Below are positions 43,784-56,500 of a stretch of DNA of 64,000 bases, one piece after another (within the stretch, counting starts at the first letter, position 1; each line of letters opens with the position of its first letter). The DNA comes from Scleroderma bovista (Eukaryota > Basidiomycota > Agaricomycetes > Boletales > Sclerodermataceae). Made by a program: the position numbers and the translations under genes. The notes below the pieces were generated by a model. The model did not search any database. It was not told the DNA's origin and saw only the letters and a program-made list of their open reading frames with translations. Location: contig JAYMGJ010000039.1 in assembly GCA_037178675.1 (NCBI GenBank), positions 49,809 through 113,808 of the forward strand, given 5' to 3'.

Positions 43784-46700
43784 ATGTCCGCACAAGAAAT
43801 AACCCGAGAAATTCGATCTGTCTTCCCAGACACTGAAGAACCCATCGTCCAATATCTTTCCGGATACCTCGTTGATGATGCTGGCGAAGAAGAGGACGTC
43901 CTCCAGGTCGCCAATGATATCCTCAGTTCACTGGGAATGGATCGGCCGGACGATGTGCAGAAGTTAATGGCACGGCTCAGAGATATCCTCTCGGACCAAC
44001 TTGCTGCTCGGGCAAAGAACAGCAATCGTCCAAAGTTGATGAAATTGGATAAGGTGGTGGACTTAAGCAAAGCGGGCGCGCTCTCCAATACGATTGCTCT
44101 GCATGAAGGTGTTGACCTTGAGAGCATCAACAAGACGAAGTGAGTCGATAATCTGTTTGGGTTGGGTTTCCTTTGACCCGCATAAGAACATCGCGAGTTG
44201 ACGTCAAGAAACTTGAGAAGCAGGAGGCTAAACTCAGGGTGAGCACTCTACCGCCAGAAACTTTCCACCTGAACATGTTTTATGCAGGCCAAAATAGAGA
44301 AACGTGCTCGGAGAGATCTTTATGAGGGATCCAAACTTCTGGACCAGCATCGTAAACAGGCGAGTCTTCACATATTATCCGGGTGTCCTCATAGCTCACT
44401 CAAAGTTGCAGCAAACTTACGAGGAAATGTTTATGAAAGTATGTCCTTCCTCATTTCCCAAATTTGTATCCTCACCATGTATGTTTGAAAGATCAACCCA
44501 TTGGAGGCTGCTGCCAGTGCGAAACACAAAAGCAAGGACATTCATCTTGTAAACATAGACGTCAATTTCGGTTCAAATCGCATCCTGTGTGTCATATTCT
44601 CTTTGCAGACTGATGATCGCTCATGGATTCATTTAGGTCTGGTGCAACCCTTACCCTTGCTTCTGGTCGCCGGTATGGTTTGATTGGACGCAACGGTATG
44701 CTACGTCTTAAAAACCGCGGATTTAACTGACGAGAGTGGCTTATCAGGTGTCGGAAAGTCTACCCTTCTCAGGCACATCGCCATGCGTGAAGTACCAATT
44801 CCTGCACACATTACAATTCTGTTCGTAGAGCAAGAGGTTATCATTCTAATTTCGGGAACAGGAACACAGAACTAACGAGATCATGATAGATTGTGGGCGA
44901 TGATACCCTTGCCATAGATTCAGTTCTTAAAGCAGATGTGTGGCGAGACCATCTGCTGAAAGAAGAAGCAACTTTGAATGCGAAACTGGCGGAGCTTGAG
45001 AAAGAAGGGGATGACAAGCGTGTGGAAGAGGAAAAGGAAGAGGCGTTGTCAAGGTTGGTTGAAGTGCATGCGCGTCTGAGTGACATGGACGCAGAGAGTG
45101 GTCCTTCTCGAGCTGCTGCACTGCTTGCCGGTAGGTGTCGATGATGGTTAGGTTGCGATCCTCATGGATAATTAATTCCCATTTCAAACAAGGTCTTGGT
45201 TTCAGTGAAGAAGATCAAGCCAAGCCGACTAAATCGTTCAGCGGAGGTTGGCGGTGCGTGTGGCATTTTGGGTTGTACCATAATACCTTAGTCCTTGTCT
45301 GATAGAATGCGACTCGCACTTGCTCGTGCGCTCTTTGTCAAGGTATGTTCGCGCGAAAGAATTGGATGTACGAGAACAAATCTTTTTCTAGCCAGCGCTG
45401 CTACTACTGGACGAACCGTCCAACCACATTGATCTTAATGCGTTGGCATGGTTAGAGGATTACCTTCAGACATGGCCCGGTACCCTACTCGTGGTGTACG
45501 TACTTCTTCTTTGCTTTCGTACTCTTGCTGATCGATGCTTCAGGTCACACGACCGTGCTTTCTTGTGGGTTACTGGTCTTTATCACGTTGTCGATGTTTG
45601 ACGAGATCGTACAGGGACGCTGTCGCCACGGACATTGTTCACCAGCATTCTGGAAGACTAGACTATTACAAAGGGTACGTTCGTTGTTGTCACCCAATTG
45701 GATTTTGTCACTGTTCCCCTGCAGAAATTTCGGCCAGTTCTACTCCACAAAATCAGAGCGAGACCGCAACCTGCGGAAGGAATATGAAACCCAAATGGAA
45801 TACCGAAAACATTTACAGGCTTTCGTAGACAGATGGAGATACAATGCCAACCGCGGTTTGTGTTTCGCGCTTCTTGTTGGGATGGCCTTCTGATGGACTG
45901 TCGCTCCAGCCTCACAAGCTCAAATGAGGTTGAAAATTTTGGAGAAGGTACTTTGACCATGCCTGCAACTGGAACACAACTTAACGGAGAGCTTTAGTTG
46001 CCCGACTTGCAGCCACCTGAAGAAGAAGAGACCGAGAAATTCAAGTTTGTTCTTTCTAATCTTGTATTGTGCAACTTTTGATCTAGGGGTGGCTCAGGTT
46101 CCCAGAAACGGAAAAAATATCTCCTCCACTGCTTCAGCTCTCAGAGGTTACCTTTGGCTACAGCCCGGACAAGCTTATTATGAAGGCAATCAACTTTGAT
46201 GTTTCTCTCGACTCCAGAATAGCGATAGTTGGAGCGAACGGAGCTGGAAAGTCTACTTTGTAGGTGATATGTTGTGTCTTGGTGTCCCGATGATTCACGA
46301 AGCTGCTAGAATCAAACTGCTGACATCGGAACTGAAGCCGTTGAATGGAGAGTGTAATCGCAATGGCCGGCTGCGTGTGTGAGTGTTTCAGGATTCTTGC
46401 ACGTCCTTCATTGAGGTCTCCGGTCGCAGGGGGTACTTCTCACAACACCACGTTGATACCCTCACCCCCACTATGACTCCGGTTCAGTTCTTGGCTTCAA
46501 AATTTCCTGGCAAGACCGAACAAGAGTATAGGGGCCATCTTGGCAACTTCCAAATCAGCGGAATGACGGGGTATGTCGTCGCCGGTGGTCTGTAATCATG
46601 ATACTCAAAGAAAGAGCAGGTTGCAGCTCATTGGTACTCTCTCTGGAGGTCAAAAATCACGTGTAGCCTTCGCCGCATTGTCATTGCAAAATCCTCACGT

Positions 46701-47133
46701 TCTGCTACTGGATGAGGTAAGAATCATTGTCCTTGCAAGTGACAACCGACTCACACTACTTAGCCCACTAACCACCTCGACATTGAAGTATGTTGACAAG
46801 CTTCCAGTGTGTATGCTGTCATTCTAACTGTCCGCTAGGGTTTGGATGCTCTGATGGCGGCGTTAAACACTTGGAATGGGGGTGTTATTGTGATATCTCA
46901 CGATGAACGATTCATTACTACCGTGGCCAAAGAAGTCAGTGCATTGTGTCCTATGACTCGTTCTGCAATACTTAAGATTCTGTCTAGCTGTGGGTTTGTG
47001 CAGATGGAACTGTATCAAAGTTCCATGGCGACGTGCAAAGTTACAAGGTGCATAGAGGAACTTTCGATACCTAGTATGACTGCTGATTAGTTTGCAGAGT
47101 CTTATTGTGAGCAATGTCAAAGCACGGCCTTGA
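43784..47133 (+). CDS. GCN20: GCN20/ABCF3-type ATP-binding cassette protein
   Basis: A soluble, ribosome-linked ABC-F ATPase with twin cassettes and no membrane segments. In yeast, Gcn20 works with Gcn1 to activate the kinase Gcn2 on amino-acid starvation. Start ATG 43784 ([19 protein letters not shown]). The N-terminal region [18 protein letters not shown] is typical of GCN20. Cassette 1: Walker [15 protein letters not shown] (split by an intron at about 44694-44749), signature [16 protein letters not shown], Walker [14 protein letters not shown]. Linker WRYNANR. Cassette 2: [47 protein letters not shown]. The last codons SNVKARP are followed by TGA 47131-47133. About 15 short introns. Confidence 0.93.
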
Positions 47134-47831
47134 AGGGTGGCTTGCATGAGGATTCTGAAGCAACCAATGCGAGCGAATGCTGTCTGACCTGCACAGGATC
47201 CAGACGCCGTCTCCTCTCAGTCTATGGGGAGACGTCTACCACCATGTCGTTGATATTAGCTTACGGTCAAGATAACCTTAACCATCACTTACCTGTTTTC
47301 CTGAAAGGCAGAGCCGACAAAATTTTCCTGAAAGATCATGGAGCATTCTAACGGTAATGTTGTGTCACGGGGAAGTTTTGCAACGAGTCGAGGTGGTCAG
47401 AGAACAAGGTGCAAGGACGACACCAAGTAGCCCATCAATGGCAGAACACTTATCACAGATATCATCACCCATATATATTCCAAGTTCAAAAATACTTGCA
47501 TGGACGAGAGAATCGCCAAATCGCCGCGCGTGGTTGTAGGACTAAGAATGCATCGATAGACGCTGTTGTCGAAATCAGGAAATCGTGACGGATTGTGGTC
47601 GACTTCGCTAGAACAGAGCTCAGGGCAGAAATGGCCTCGTCGACACGGCGCCACAAAAAGGCACAATGGTGAACAAAAATAACAAACAAAGGAACAGAAG
47701 CAAAGTACAGATGAAATGTCAGCTAAAGTAAAGAAGCTTTGAGGAGGAGAAGTGTCATATTCACGTGATCTAGTCGCGTCAGATAACGCAGTGTCGGTCA
47801 CGCGTTTCAACGAACCACTCCGCCTTCGACG
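47134..47831. promoter_or_regulatory. spacer with topoisomerase II promoter
   Basis: No gene is seen. Close to the TOP2 start are a palindromic E box TCACGTGA (47761-47768) and ACGCGT (47800-47805, 26 bp before the ATG). ACGCGT is the MluI cell-cycle box bound by MBF in yeasts, a plausible control site for an S-phase gene, though its position inside the likely leader is odd. Confidence 0.45.
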
Positions 47832-50800
47832 ATGAGCTCGTCAGAAGCTGAAAACTTTGACCTCGACATCGCCTCAAGTGACGAGAGCGACGACTTTGCG
47901 CCACCAACTAAGAAGACGGTAAGAATATCCTCCTGGAGATTTAATCGTGTTACAAATGCCACTTGCTGCCTCAGACGAAAGCACCAGCAAAGAAAGCTGC
48001 AAAACCCGCGCCAAAGGCTACAAAGCCCCCCGCAAAACCAAAGGGCACTACGAAGAAGAAGGTACTTGCTCCCCAGGACAGGAATGCCGATGAGAGTTTC
48101 GCAGAAGTAGACTCGGATGACTCGGATGATGGCGGTCCAGTGCTTGCTCTGGCGACCAACGGAAGGAAGAAGGATAAGACTGCGTCGGAGACGTATCAGA
48201 AGGTGCGTGTTTCGCTGAATGGACCCACGTTTCCAACAAACTCTTCGTAGCTAACTCAACTCGAACACATTCTTAAACGACCGGACTCGTACATTGGCAG
48301 CGTTGAGGCCATCACACAGCCCATGTGGACATACGATTCCGAAAACAACCGTATGACACATCGAGAGGTCAAATATGTACCAGGCTTTTTCAAGATTGTA
48401 GATGAAATTCTTGTCAATGCCGCAGACAACAAGGTATGTGTATTCCGGAGGTGCACATCAGTCAATGTTTGACATTGGAAAAGATCAATGATTCGACCAT
48501 GGATACGATTAAAGTGAACATTAACCTTGAAAAAGGGACGATATCAGTCTACAACAACGGCCGCGGTATACCTATTGAAATACATTCTAAGGAGAAGATC
48601 TACATCCCTGAGCTCATTTTCGGTCATCTCTTATCGTCATCCAATTATGATGACGACGAAAAGAAGCTCACCGGTGGTCGTAACGGATACGGTGCAAAGC
48701 TCGCGAACATTTACTCTCTCCAGTTCACTATCGACACCGCCGACAAGAAGACTGGCATGAAATATAAACAGACATGGACCAATAACATGGATAAATGCGG
48801 AGAGCCCGAGATGACAAAGAACAGCAGAGGGGAAGAATACACTAAGGTCACCTTCAAGCCCGACTTAAAGCGGTTCGGCATGGATAGTATCGATAAAGAT
48901 ACTGTATCCCTCCTAAAACGACGTGTTTATGACTTGGCTGGTACAGTGAAAAACGTCAAGGTCTTCCTGAATGACGAGCGTTTGAAGATCAAGAACTTTA
49001 AACAATACGTCGAATTATATCTCTCCTCGGCTGCAGCAGAAGCTTCCGCGGCCTCGGGAGGCGCCGCCCAGGCAAAACCATCTATCATCCACGAGGTAGT
49101 GAGTGACCGTTGGGAGGTCGCCTTCGCTGTCTCCGATGGGTCGTTCCAACAAGTTTCATTCGCCAATTCCATCGCCACCATCAAAGGTGGCACACACGTC
49201 AACTTCATTGCGGACCAGATTGCAAAGAATCTCATCGCCGCTATCACGAAGAAGAACAAGGGTGCTACTGTTAAACCTGCGCAGATCAAGAACCACATGT
49301 GGATTTTTGTGAATGCCCTCATCGAGAACCCTACCTTTGACAGTCAGACGAAGGATACCCTCACTCTACCTTCGCCAAAGTTCGGGACAAAGCCGACATT
49401 GTCGGAGGATTTCATGAAGAAAGGTGGGTTGGGATAAGTATTGTAGATGCCATTCCTTACGGAGAGTTCAGTGCAAAAGTCTTCCATCGTGGACCAAGTA
49501 TTAAACTGGGCAAAGTTCAAGGCCGACCAACAAATAAAGAAGACTGATGGTTCGAAGCGTAATCGGTAACGTCCATTTATCTGTGGTTCAAGTCATTGTT
49601 CTCATTGTATAATAGTCTCGCCGGCATGACCAAGCTGGCTGACGCCAATAACGCCGGTACACGGTACGCAGAGCGCTGCACCCTCATCTTGACGGAAGGA
49701 GACTCTGCCAAAGCCCTGGCTGTTGCTGGGCTTGGTGTCGTCGGGCGTGATAATTTTGGTGTTTTCCCACTTCGTGGAAAACTGCTAAACGTGCGCGAAG
49801 CAAAGCATGATCAAATCATGAAGAACGAAGAGATCCAGAATATCAAGAAGATCATGGGTTTGCAGCATAACAAGGAATACGGGAATGTCAATAGCTTGCG
49901 ATATGGCCGGCTAATGATTATGACGGATCAGGTTTGTTGTTTGACTTCCTGGATGTACGAATGACTGAACCTTATGAGGACAGGATCACGATGGCTCCCA
50001 TATCAAGGGCCTCTTGATCAACTTCTTGGACCATTTCTTCCCGTCCTTGTTGAAGGTTCCTAATTTTTTGGTGGAATTTGTGACTCCGATTGTGAGGGTA
50101 CGTGCGAACATCAATGAAGTATGGTTACACGACCATAGCAATGCATTTGCACAGGTATCGAAAGGCAAACAACGCATAGATTTCTTCACTATCCCAGAGT
50201 ATGAGCAGTGGCTTGAAAATACCCCCGATGCACATAAATGGGACTCGAAGTACTACAAGGTTTGTCATTGCAATCATACCTTTTGATTCTGCGGTCTCAA
50301 CAAGCAGCTGTTTCACAGGGTCTCGGCACATCTAGCGATGCAGATGCACGTTATTACTTCAGCAACATGGCGAAGCACATGATACCCTTCGCAGTAACAC
50401 AGGAGGGCGACAAAGAACTTATTGAACTTGCCTTTAGCAAGAAGAAGGCGGATGAACGAAAGGAATGGCTGCGGCAGTTCAGGGTAAAGTCTATGCCGTC
50501 TGTAGTAGTATGTTGTCTGATGACCATGCAGCCGGGGACATATCTGGATCACAATATGGATGAAATTCCATTCTCTGATTTTATTAACAAAGAGCTCATC
50601 CTGTTCTCGATGGCCGATAACGTGCGGTCCATTCCTTCGGCTGCGGATGGCCTAAAACCTGGTCAACGCAAAGTCATCTGGGGTTGTTTTAAACGCAAGC
50701 TAAAGAAGGAGATCAAGGTGGGCGGCTTATTCACCACTTTGTCACTCGGCGCCCATTCTGCTATCTTTCCCAGGTTGCCCAACTTGTCGGTTACATTTCC

Positions 50801-53188
50801 GAAGTTGCAGCTTACCACCATGGTGAGGCTTCTCTGACGATGACTATTGTCAACCTCGCACAAGACTACGTTGGGTCGAACAACCTGAACCTCCTCCTGC
50901 CCAACGGTCAGTATGGTACCCGTGATCAAGGTGGTAAGGACCACGCCTCGGCCAGGTACATCTTCACAGAGCTGTCGCCGTTGACGAGGACCATGTTCAA
51001 TCCGGCGGACGACCCACTCTTAACGTATCTGAAGGAAGATAACGACTGGATTGAACCTGAGCATTATATGCCCATTATACCTCTTGTACTTGTCAATGGT
51101 GCTGAGGGTATTGGAACTGGTAAAAGATTCACATTTATCGCATACTCAGTTCTGAAGTGTTGCCAGGTTGGAGTACCAATATCCCGTCGTATAATCCTGT
51201 TGACATCGTTGCCAACATCCGCCGCCTGATGGCTGGTGAAGAGATAGTGCCCATGCTTCCTTGGTGGCGAGGATTCAAAGGTGCCATTAAGAAAATCGGG
51301 GATCATAAATACGATGTCACGGGTATTGCACGCAAGATCAACGATACGACGGTGGAGATTACCGAGTTGCCTATCCACAAGTGGACTCAAAATTACAAAG
51401 CGGAATTGGAAGCCATGATTGGGGAAAAGGGTGACGGGGTCATCAAAGTATTATTTCGCTCTTTTGGCGCTACAATAAAAACTCCTGACAGCGATAATAT
51501 CAGGACTACAAGGAACACCATGACAATGTCAACGTGCACTTTGTTATTACAATGGCGGCCAAGGACCTTGAGAAAGCGGAGGAGCAGGGTCTCATCGAAT
51601 TCTTCAAGCTCACGGGCAAGGTTAATACTAGCAACATGATCTGTTTCAACTTCGACGGGAAAATTCAGAAATATGATTCTCCCGAGGAAATCATCGAAGA
51701 TTTTTTCCCCAAACGACTAGCATATTATCAGAAGCGCAAGGTAAGCCGTAGTCAAACACAAGAAAAAATTAAACTGCTGACATATGCTACAACAGGACTT
51801 TTTGGCAAATGAGCTACAGATGCAATTCGAAAAGTTGTCCAACCAGGCAAGATTCGTGCAGATGATAATCGACAAACAGCTAGTGGTTGCAAACCGAAAG
51901 AAGGCTGACATCATCACCGACCTGCGCAAGTTCAAATTCCGGCCGTTCCCCAAGGTCAAAAAAGCCAAAGCGGCTGGAGAGACGGAAGAAGTAGTCAACC
52001 AGGACGAAGATGCAGCCGAAGCCGAGGGCGAAGAATCTCCTGGATCTACGGATTACGACTACTTGCTTGGCATGGCTATCTGGAGCTTGACAAAGGAGAA
52101 GGTGAGTGTGGACGTAATCAAAAATGTTCCGCCTTTTTGACGCACGAGTAGATCGCAAAACTTCTCCAACAAGCTGCGGACAAGGAAGCTGAATTGCTTG
52201 CTTTGCTTGAACGCACTCCTAACTCACTGTGGAATGAAGATCTTGACAACTTCCTGAACGAGTGGGATGTGAGGGTGTTTTTGCGTTTGTCATTTGTAGC
52301 TGACATTAAAACCTTCACGCCAGAAATCATGCCAGGAGTATGAGAATAAGAGTATGTTGGACGCTAGTGGCAAGAAGATCAAGAAGAAGCAGGCCACCCT
52401 CGAGCACCGCAAGTCCCTCCCTGGCGCTGGAAAACGCAAACTCCTTGGTTCTGGTGACTCCGAAGATGACTTTAAGCCTACCAAAGCAGCGGCAAAGAAG
52501 AAGACTGAGTCCAAGCCTAAGCCGAAGCCTGCAGTCGCTGGCCCTTCCAAGATTGAGAGCGAGGACGAAAAGCCTGCTCCTGCTCTCAAGAAGGCACCTG
52601 CCAAGAAAGTAGCGAAGAAGGAAGAACCAGACTCGGATGTGGAAATGTACCCTGCCCGGGGGAAGAAAGCTGCGAAGGCACTCAAGATTGATTCTGACTC
52701 TGACATTGAGATGACTGATCCCCCTCCAAACAAGGGGAAGGGAAAGGCGGAAGCGCAGGAGGAAGCACCGAAGCGGAAGTCGTAAGCTTTCAGTCTGTGC
52801 ACTCAGACATACTCTCGTTTGACATGACCAAAGACCCATTGAAGATGATAGCGACGACGAAGCGTACATCCGACCGGCAGCTAAGAAAAAGAAGACAGCT
52901 CAGGCATCGGTGACAGACTTTTTCGGCAAGAAACCTTCTGCACCCCCCGAGGCTGCTAAGAAACCCGCTGCACGCAAGCCATCTGGTAGCAAACCCGCGC
53001 CTGCGAAGAAGGTGCCACCCAAGGAGGCAGAAAGCGACGATGACGACGAGCTTGCTATGGGCGAAACAGTGGCAGCGCGCAACCCTGCGCCGAGGAGGGC
53101 TGCAACGACCAAGACCAAGCAGTACATTGAGATTGACTCGGGCTCTGATGACGATGATAACGACGACGACATGTTTGAAGACGACTGA
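47832..53188 (+). CDS. TOP2: DNA topoisomerase II
   Basis: ATP-dependent type IIA topoisomerase that decatenates chromosomes in the nucleus. ATG 47832 (MSSSEAENFDLDIASSDES) opens an acidic then Lys/Pro-rich tail. The GHKL ATPase follows: LEHILKRPDSYIG, EILVNAADNK, VYNNGRGIPI and LTGGRNGYGAKLAN. TOPRIM has LILTEGDSAKALAVAGL, PLRGKLLNVREA and the acidic MIMTDQDHDGSHIKG (across an intron). In the cleavage domain HASARYIFTELSPLT holds the active-site Tyr at 50957-50959. Also GAEGIGTGWSTNIPSYNP (in part). The C-terminal domain is Lys/Asp/Glu-rich with SDDDDNDDDMFEDD at the end, TGA 53186-53188. About 15 introns of ~50 nt. All catalytic residues seem intact. Confidence 0.96.
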
Positions 53189-53566
53189 TATGATTGCATT
53201 TCTGTAATTCCCGTCCACCTGTAACTTAGAGGTCCACTGTCCGATGAATTTTTTGGTAGTGTGAATGGTCAGAAGCACGTGGCAGTGGACAAGCGAAAAA
53301 GCAGGCCGACCGGGTCTTTGAGTAATTTTGTTTCTTGTCTCCTTGCGCAGACTTTTTTCGTTTTGTCGACGGGCCAGTTCTGCCCGGTCGCCTTCTTGGT
53401 CGTCGTCGACGGTTGTGCGTCCCCGATACCCTCGGAAGGGACCTTCCCCCGGTTCTCATAGTTCCACCGCAACGCTTGCTTCAGTTTCGCGTCTTGCAGA
53501 CCTGGCATTGTGCTCCAAGGATCAGCAAAACAGTACCAGGCTCCAAGAGATATTCTGCGCGTACAG
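53189..53566. other. spacer between TOP2 and the coiled-coil gene
   Basis: No supportable gene. It contains the TOP2 terminator region and the upstream region of the next gene. Confidence 0.4.
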
Positions 53567-56500
53567 ATGGCTGCACAGACAAGACAGCCTCTTCCTCGCC
53601 TCAGCATCCCCCCTTCTCTCAACATGCAGCAGCCCTTTGATGGCAGACAAACTATGTTTTCTCCAGGGCTTCCTACTTCGCTGCAGCAGAGCTATCATCC
53701 ACCTCCATTCCCGATCGGACCACCTCCGCTGCAGACGCCTATGCAGCCTTTTTTCCCGCAACAGCCTCCGAACGCTCCTGGTCGTCCCACATATGTGCAC
53801 CATAAAGCCCACGCTTCGATGGTCCATTATCCTGGTTTCCCACTCCCACCAGCCATCCCTATTACACCCCTGGGGCAAGGATTTCCTTCTCACATGATGG
53901 CCCCACCCTTTGGGCAACCTTTCCTTCCCAGAAACAGACGAGCACCGAGCGTAAGCATTGGAGGGCCACCCAAAGCTCCCTTGGGTGGTCCGGGGCGTAA
54001 ACTTAGCCCAATGCCACCACAGCTGCCCGCAACTGCTCAGAAGGGGAAGAAAATCGCTGTTAATCTCCCAGTGGAAACACAACCCGGTGAGGACGGCGCA
54101 CCGCCAACTCGTCCCCCATGGGCCCGTACGCCAATGCCCACGACACACTCCGAAGAACCTGTCGTAATTCCCCCAGAAATTGACACCGTGGAGATGTTCC
54201 CTCCTGAGTCCTGGCGATGTGCAATGCCACAAACCGTAGACGTTTTCTTACCAGGCAGGGTGCGTATACTAACCTCTCGAACGTCGCATTGCGCTAAATC
54301 TTGCACGAAAAGTTTGCATGGGACGCTTTAAAGCACCAAGTCATCGAAGAGAAGCTGGAAAAGCTGGGTGTTGAACGTGGGTCGGGCGGTTCGCTGCCCA
54401 TCTATGCACCGCATGCTCGCGCTGCCTCCGTGAGTGCCCGTGACGTCGTCGCTCAACGTGCTCCCCTCATGTCCATGATAGATATCTTCCCCAGCTGATC
54501 CATCGCTGTTGTACTTCAAATTAAACGAGCTGCGCCGATCGCAGACTGCCTCCACGTCAATCTCGTTATCAAATTCCCCCCAGCCGTCATTCAACTTGTC
54601 ACCCTCACCCAACTCACAGCCGCCTACTGTTATCCAGAACAGACATGGTCATAGCCTTTCGCTCGCCCACCCCCCTGCAATGCATCCTCCGTATAACGCG
54701 AATGCCGCATTCAATCCCTTCGGCCCAAGTGCCGTGCTTGGGTCAGACGGTATCGAGCCGGAAACTCCATTGGAAATACCCTCTATCCTAGGCATCCACG
54801 CTCCTCAAGGACGTATACCTGCAATGTTACCGCCTCTGAGTGCCGGAATCAGTCGTGGTAGCAGTCGACCCGACTTTGCGCGCGGCTTCGGTTTGGATAT
54901 ACCAGAAGAAGAGGAACCGCAAGAAGATGTACCTACTAATGAGGACCAAACCGCTGTAAAGGAGGAAAAGGACATTACCCGGCCTAATAGCGAGGGCCAT
55001 CCGGAACTAGAAAGGTTAATCTCGGTGGGTCCAAGCGCGCACCATTCGAGGCATGTGTCCAGGTTGTCGCATACATTGTCATTGCGGTCCGTTGGAGGTG
55101 TGCGCAATGGCGTTGTCCCGGATGAGATCGATATTGTGCCTATTCGGAGTCCTGTCGGTGACCCAGGGATCGACGATCTGGATCAGGAAGCCGTCGGGGA
55201 GTGGACAGGGTCAGAGGATTTGCGTATGGACGAGTCGGACGACGAGGTAAGTCGGAATACGATTGCCTTTTGTTCTTGCTCAACCTCATTCCATCTGCAG
55301 AGTATCGGGGAGTGGTCGAACCCCTCTGACGAGGAACGGGCCCGTCAAGCCAGAGTGCAGCGTCGCATGCTTCGGCATAGACAGGAAATCGAGACACCAA
55401 GACGGCTGCCTAATTTCCCTGCTCCGCCAACAAGCGTGTTTGGCGTTCCCTTGTGCAGCGATTTTGACTTTATCTCAAATCCAAGCGAAGAGGGACTTAA
55501 TGCAGAACGCAGGGAGTCGTTCCTCGGCGTCGACCCGGTTGATTTTGCCCTTCGTCCGTCATCGACATCGACACCAGGGCGTCGACCTTTACCTCCTCTT
55601 CCTCATTCCCGAGGTACTTCGGGTCAGTTCACTGTCCATGATCCGGCGCTGGCCCATTCCCGCGATGTGTCCGAACACGGCGGACTCGAAAATGCATTCC
55701 TCCTTCCGCCGTCTACGTCTGTAACACTCAATCCCCATGCAAAGCCTTTTGTATTTGGTGTCAGCCGTGGTTCTGGCTCATGGTATTTTGATACTGCAGC
55801 TCCACCGCCAGCACCTAGTCTTGGCCACACTCGGTTGCCATCTCTCGGAAAACCCCTGAATGCAGCAGCCCAGGAATTCAAACCAACCGGCTTTACGTTC
55901 CGACCGCCCCCCGGTGTACCTCAGCTTTCCTTCCCTGCTCAGGAGCCCACGGTACGCCCATTGCCAATCCCACCGGTGCGGTCTTCCCCAGGTCGCCCGC
56001 ACCAGGGTAGAGAGAAGAGACAACGCAAAGGCTCCCTCAGTGGCACTGAGGATGGCAATGACAGTGGGAAGGAGAACATGGCTTCATTCCGATTCCCTGC
56101 AATCGGGGATACTCCTTGCAGTGTCCGCCGCTCTGCTCCAACGTCGCCTCGCACAGGCTCACAGGATTTCCACGCGCCTCCTCAAGCCCTGACCTTTTCA
56201 GGGTTCCGAACGCTGCCCCTACTGCCTACCGAAGAACCACAGCAAATTGACGACGCAATCAATAAAGATGAAAATGTACCAGATGTTAATATCCAGGAGT
56301 TCAGGAGGGACGAAAGTCTCAGCGAGTCCGGTTCCTTCCCCACCGTTGCACCACCGAAGTCACGCCGTGCACCCATTCCCTTGGATTTCAAAAATCCTAC
56401 TACCAACACCGTCCCTGCAGGTGTGTTCAAGGCTCTCGTTGGTGATGAGAAGACTCGGCGCACCGTTCGCTCTCGTCTCAGTTCACGTGATGCTCTCGAG

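Noticed and set aside
55248..55301. Uninterrupted 1320-codon frame from 54509 as one exon
   Set aside because: It contains a 54-nt stretch with GTAAGT donor and CTGCAG acceptor, open in frame by chance, between DDE and SIGEWSNP; it is more likely an intron. The frame also starts downstream of the real N-terminus at 53567.
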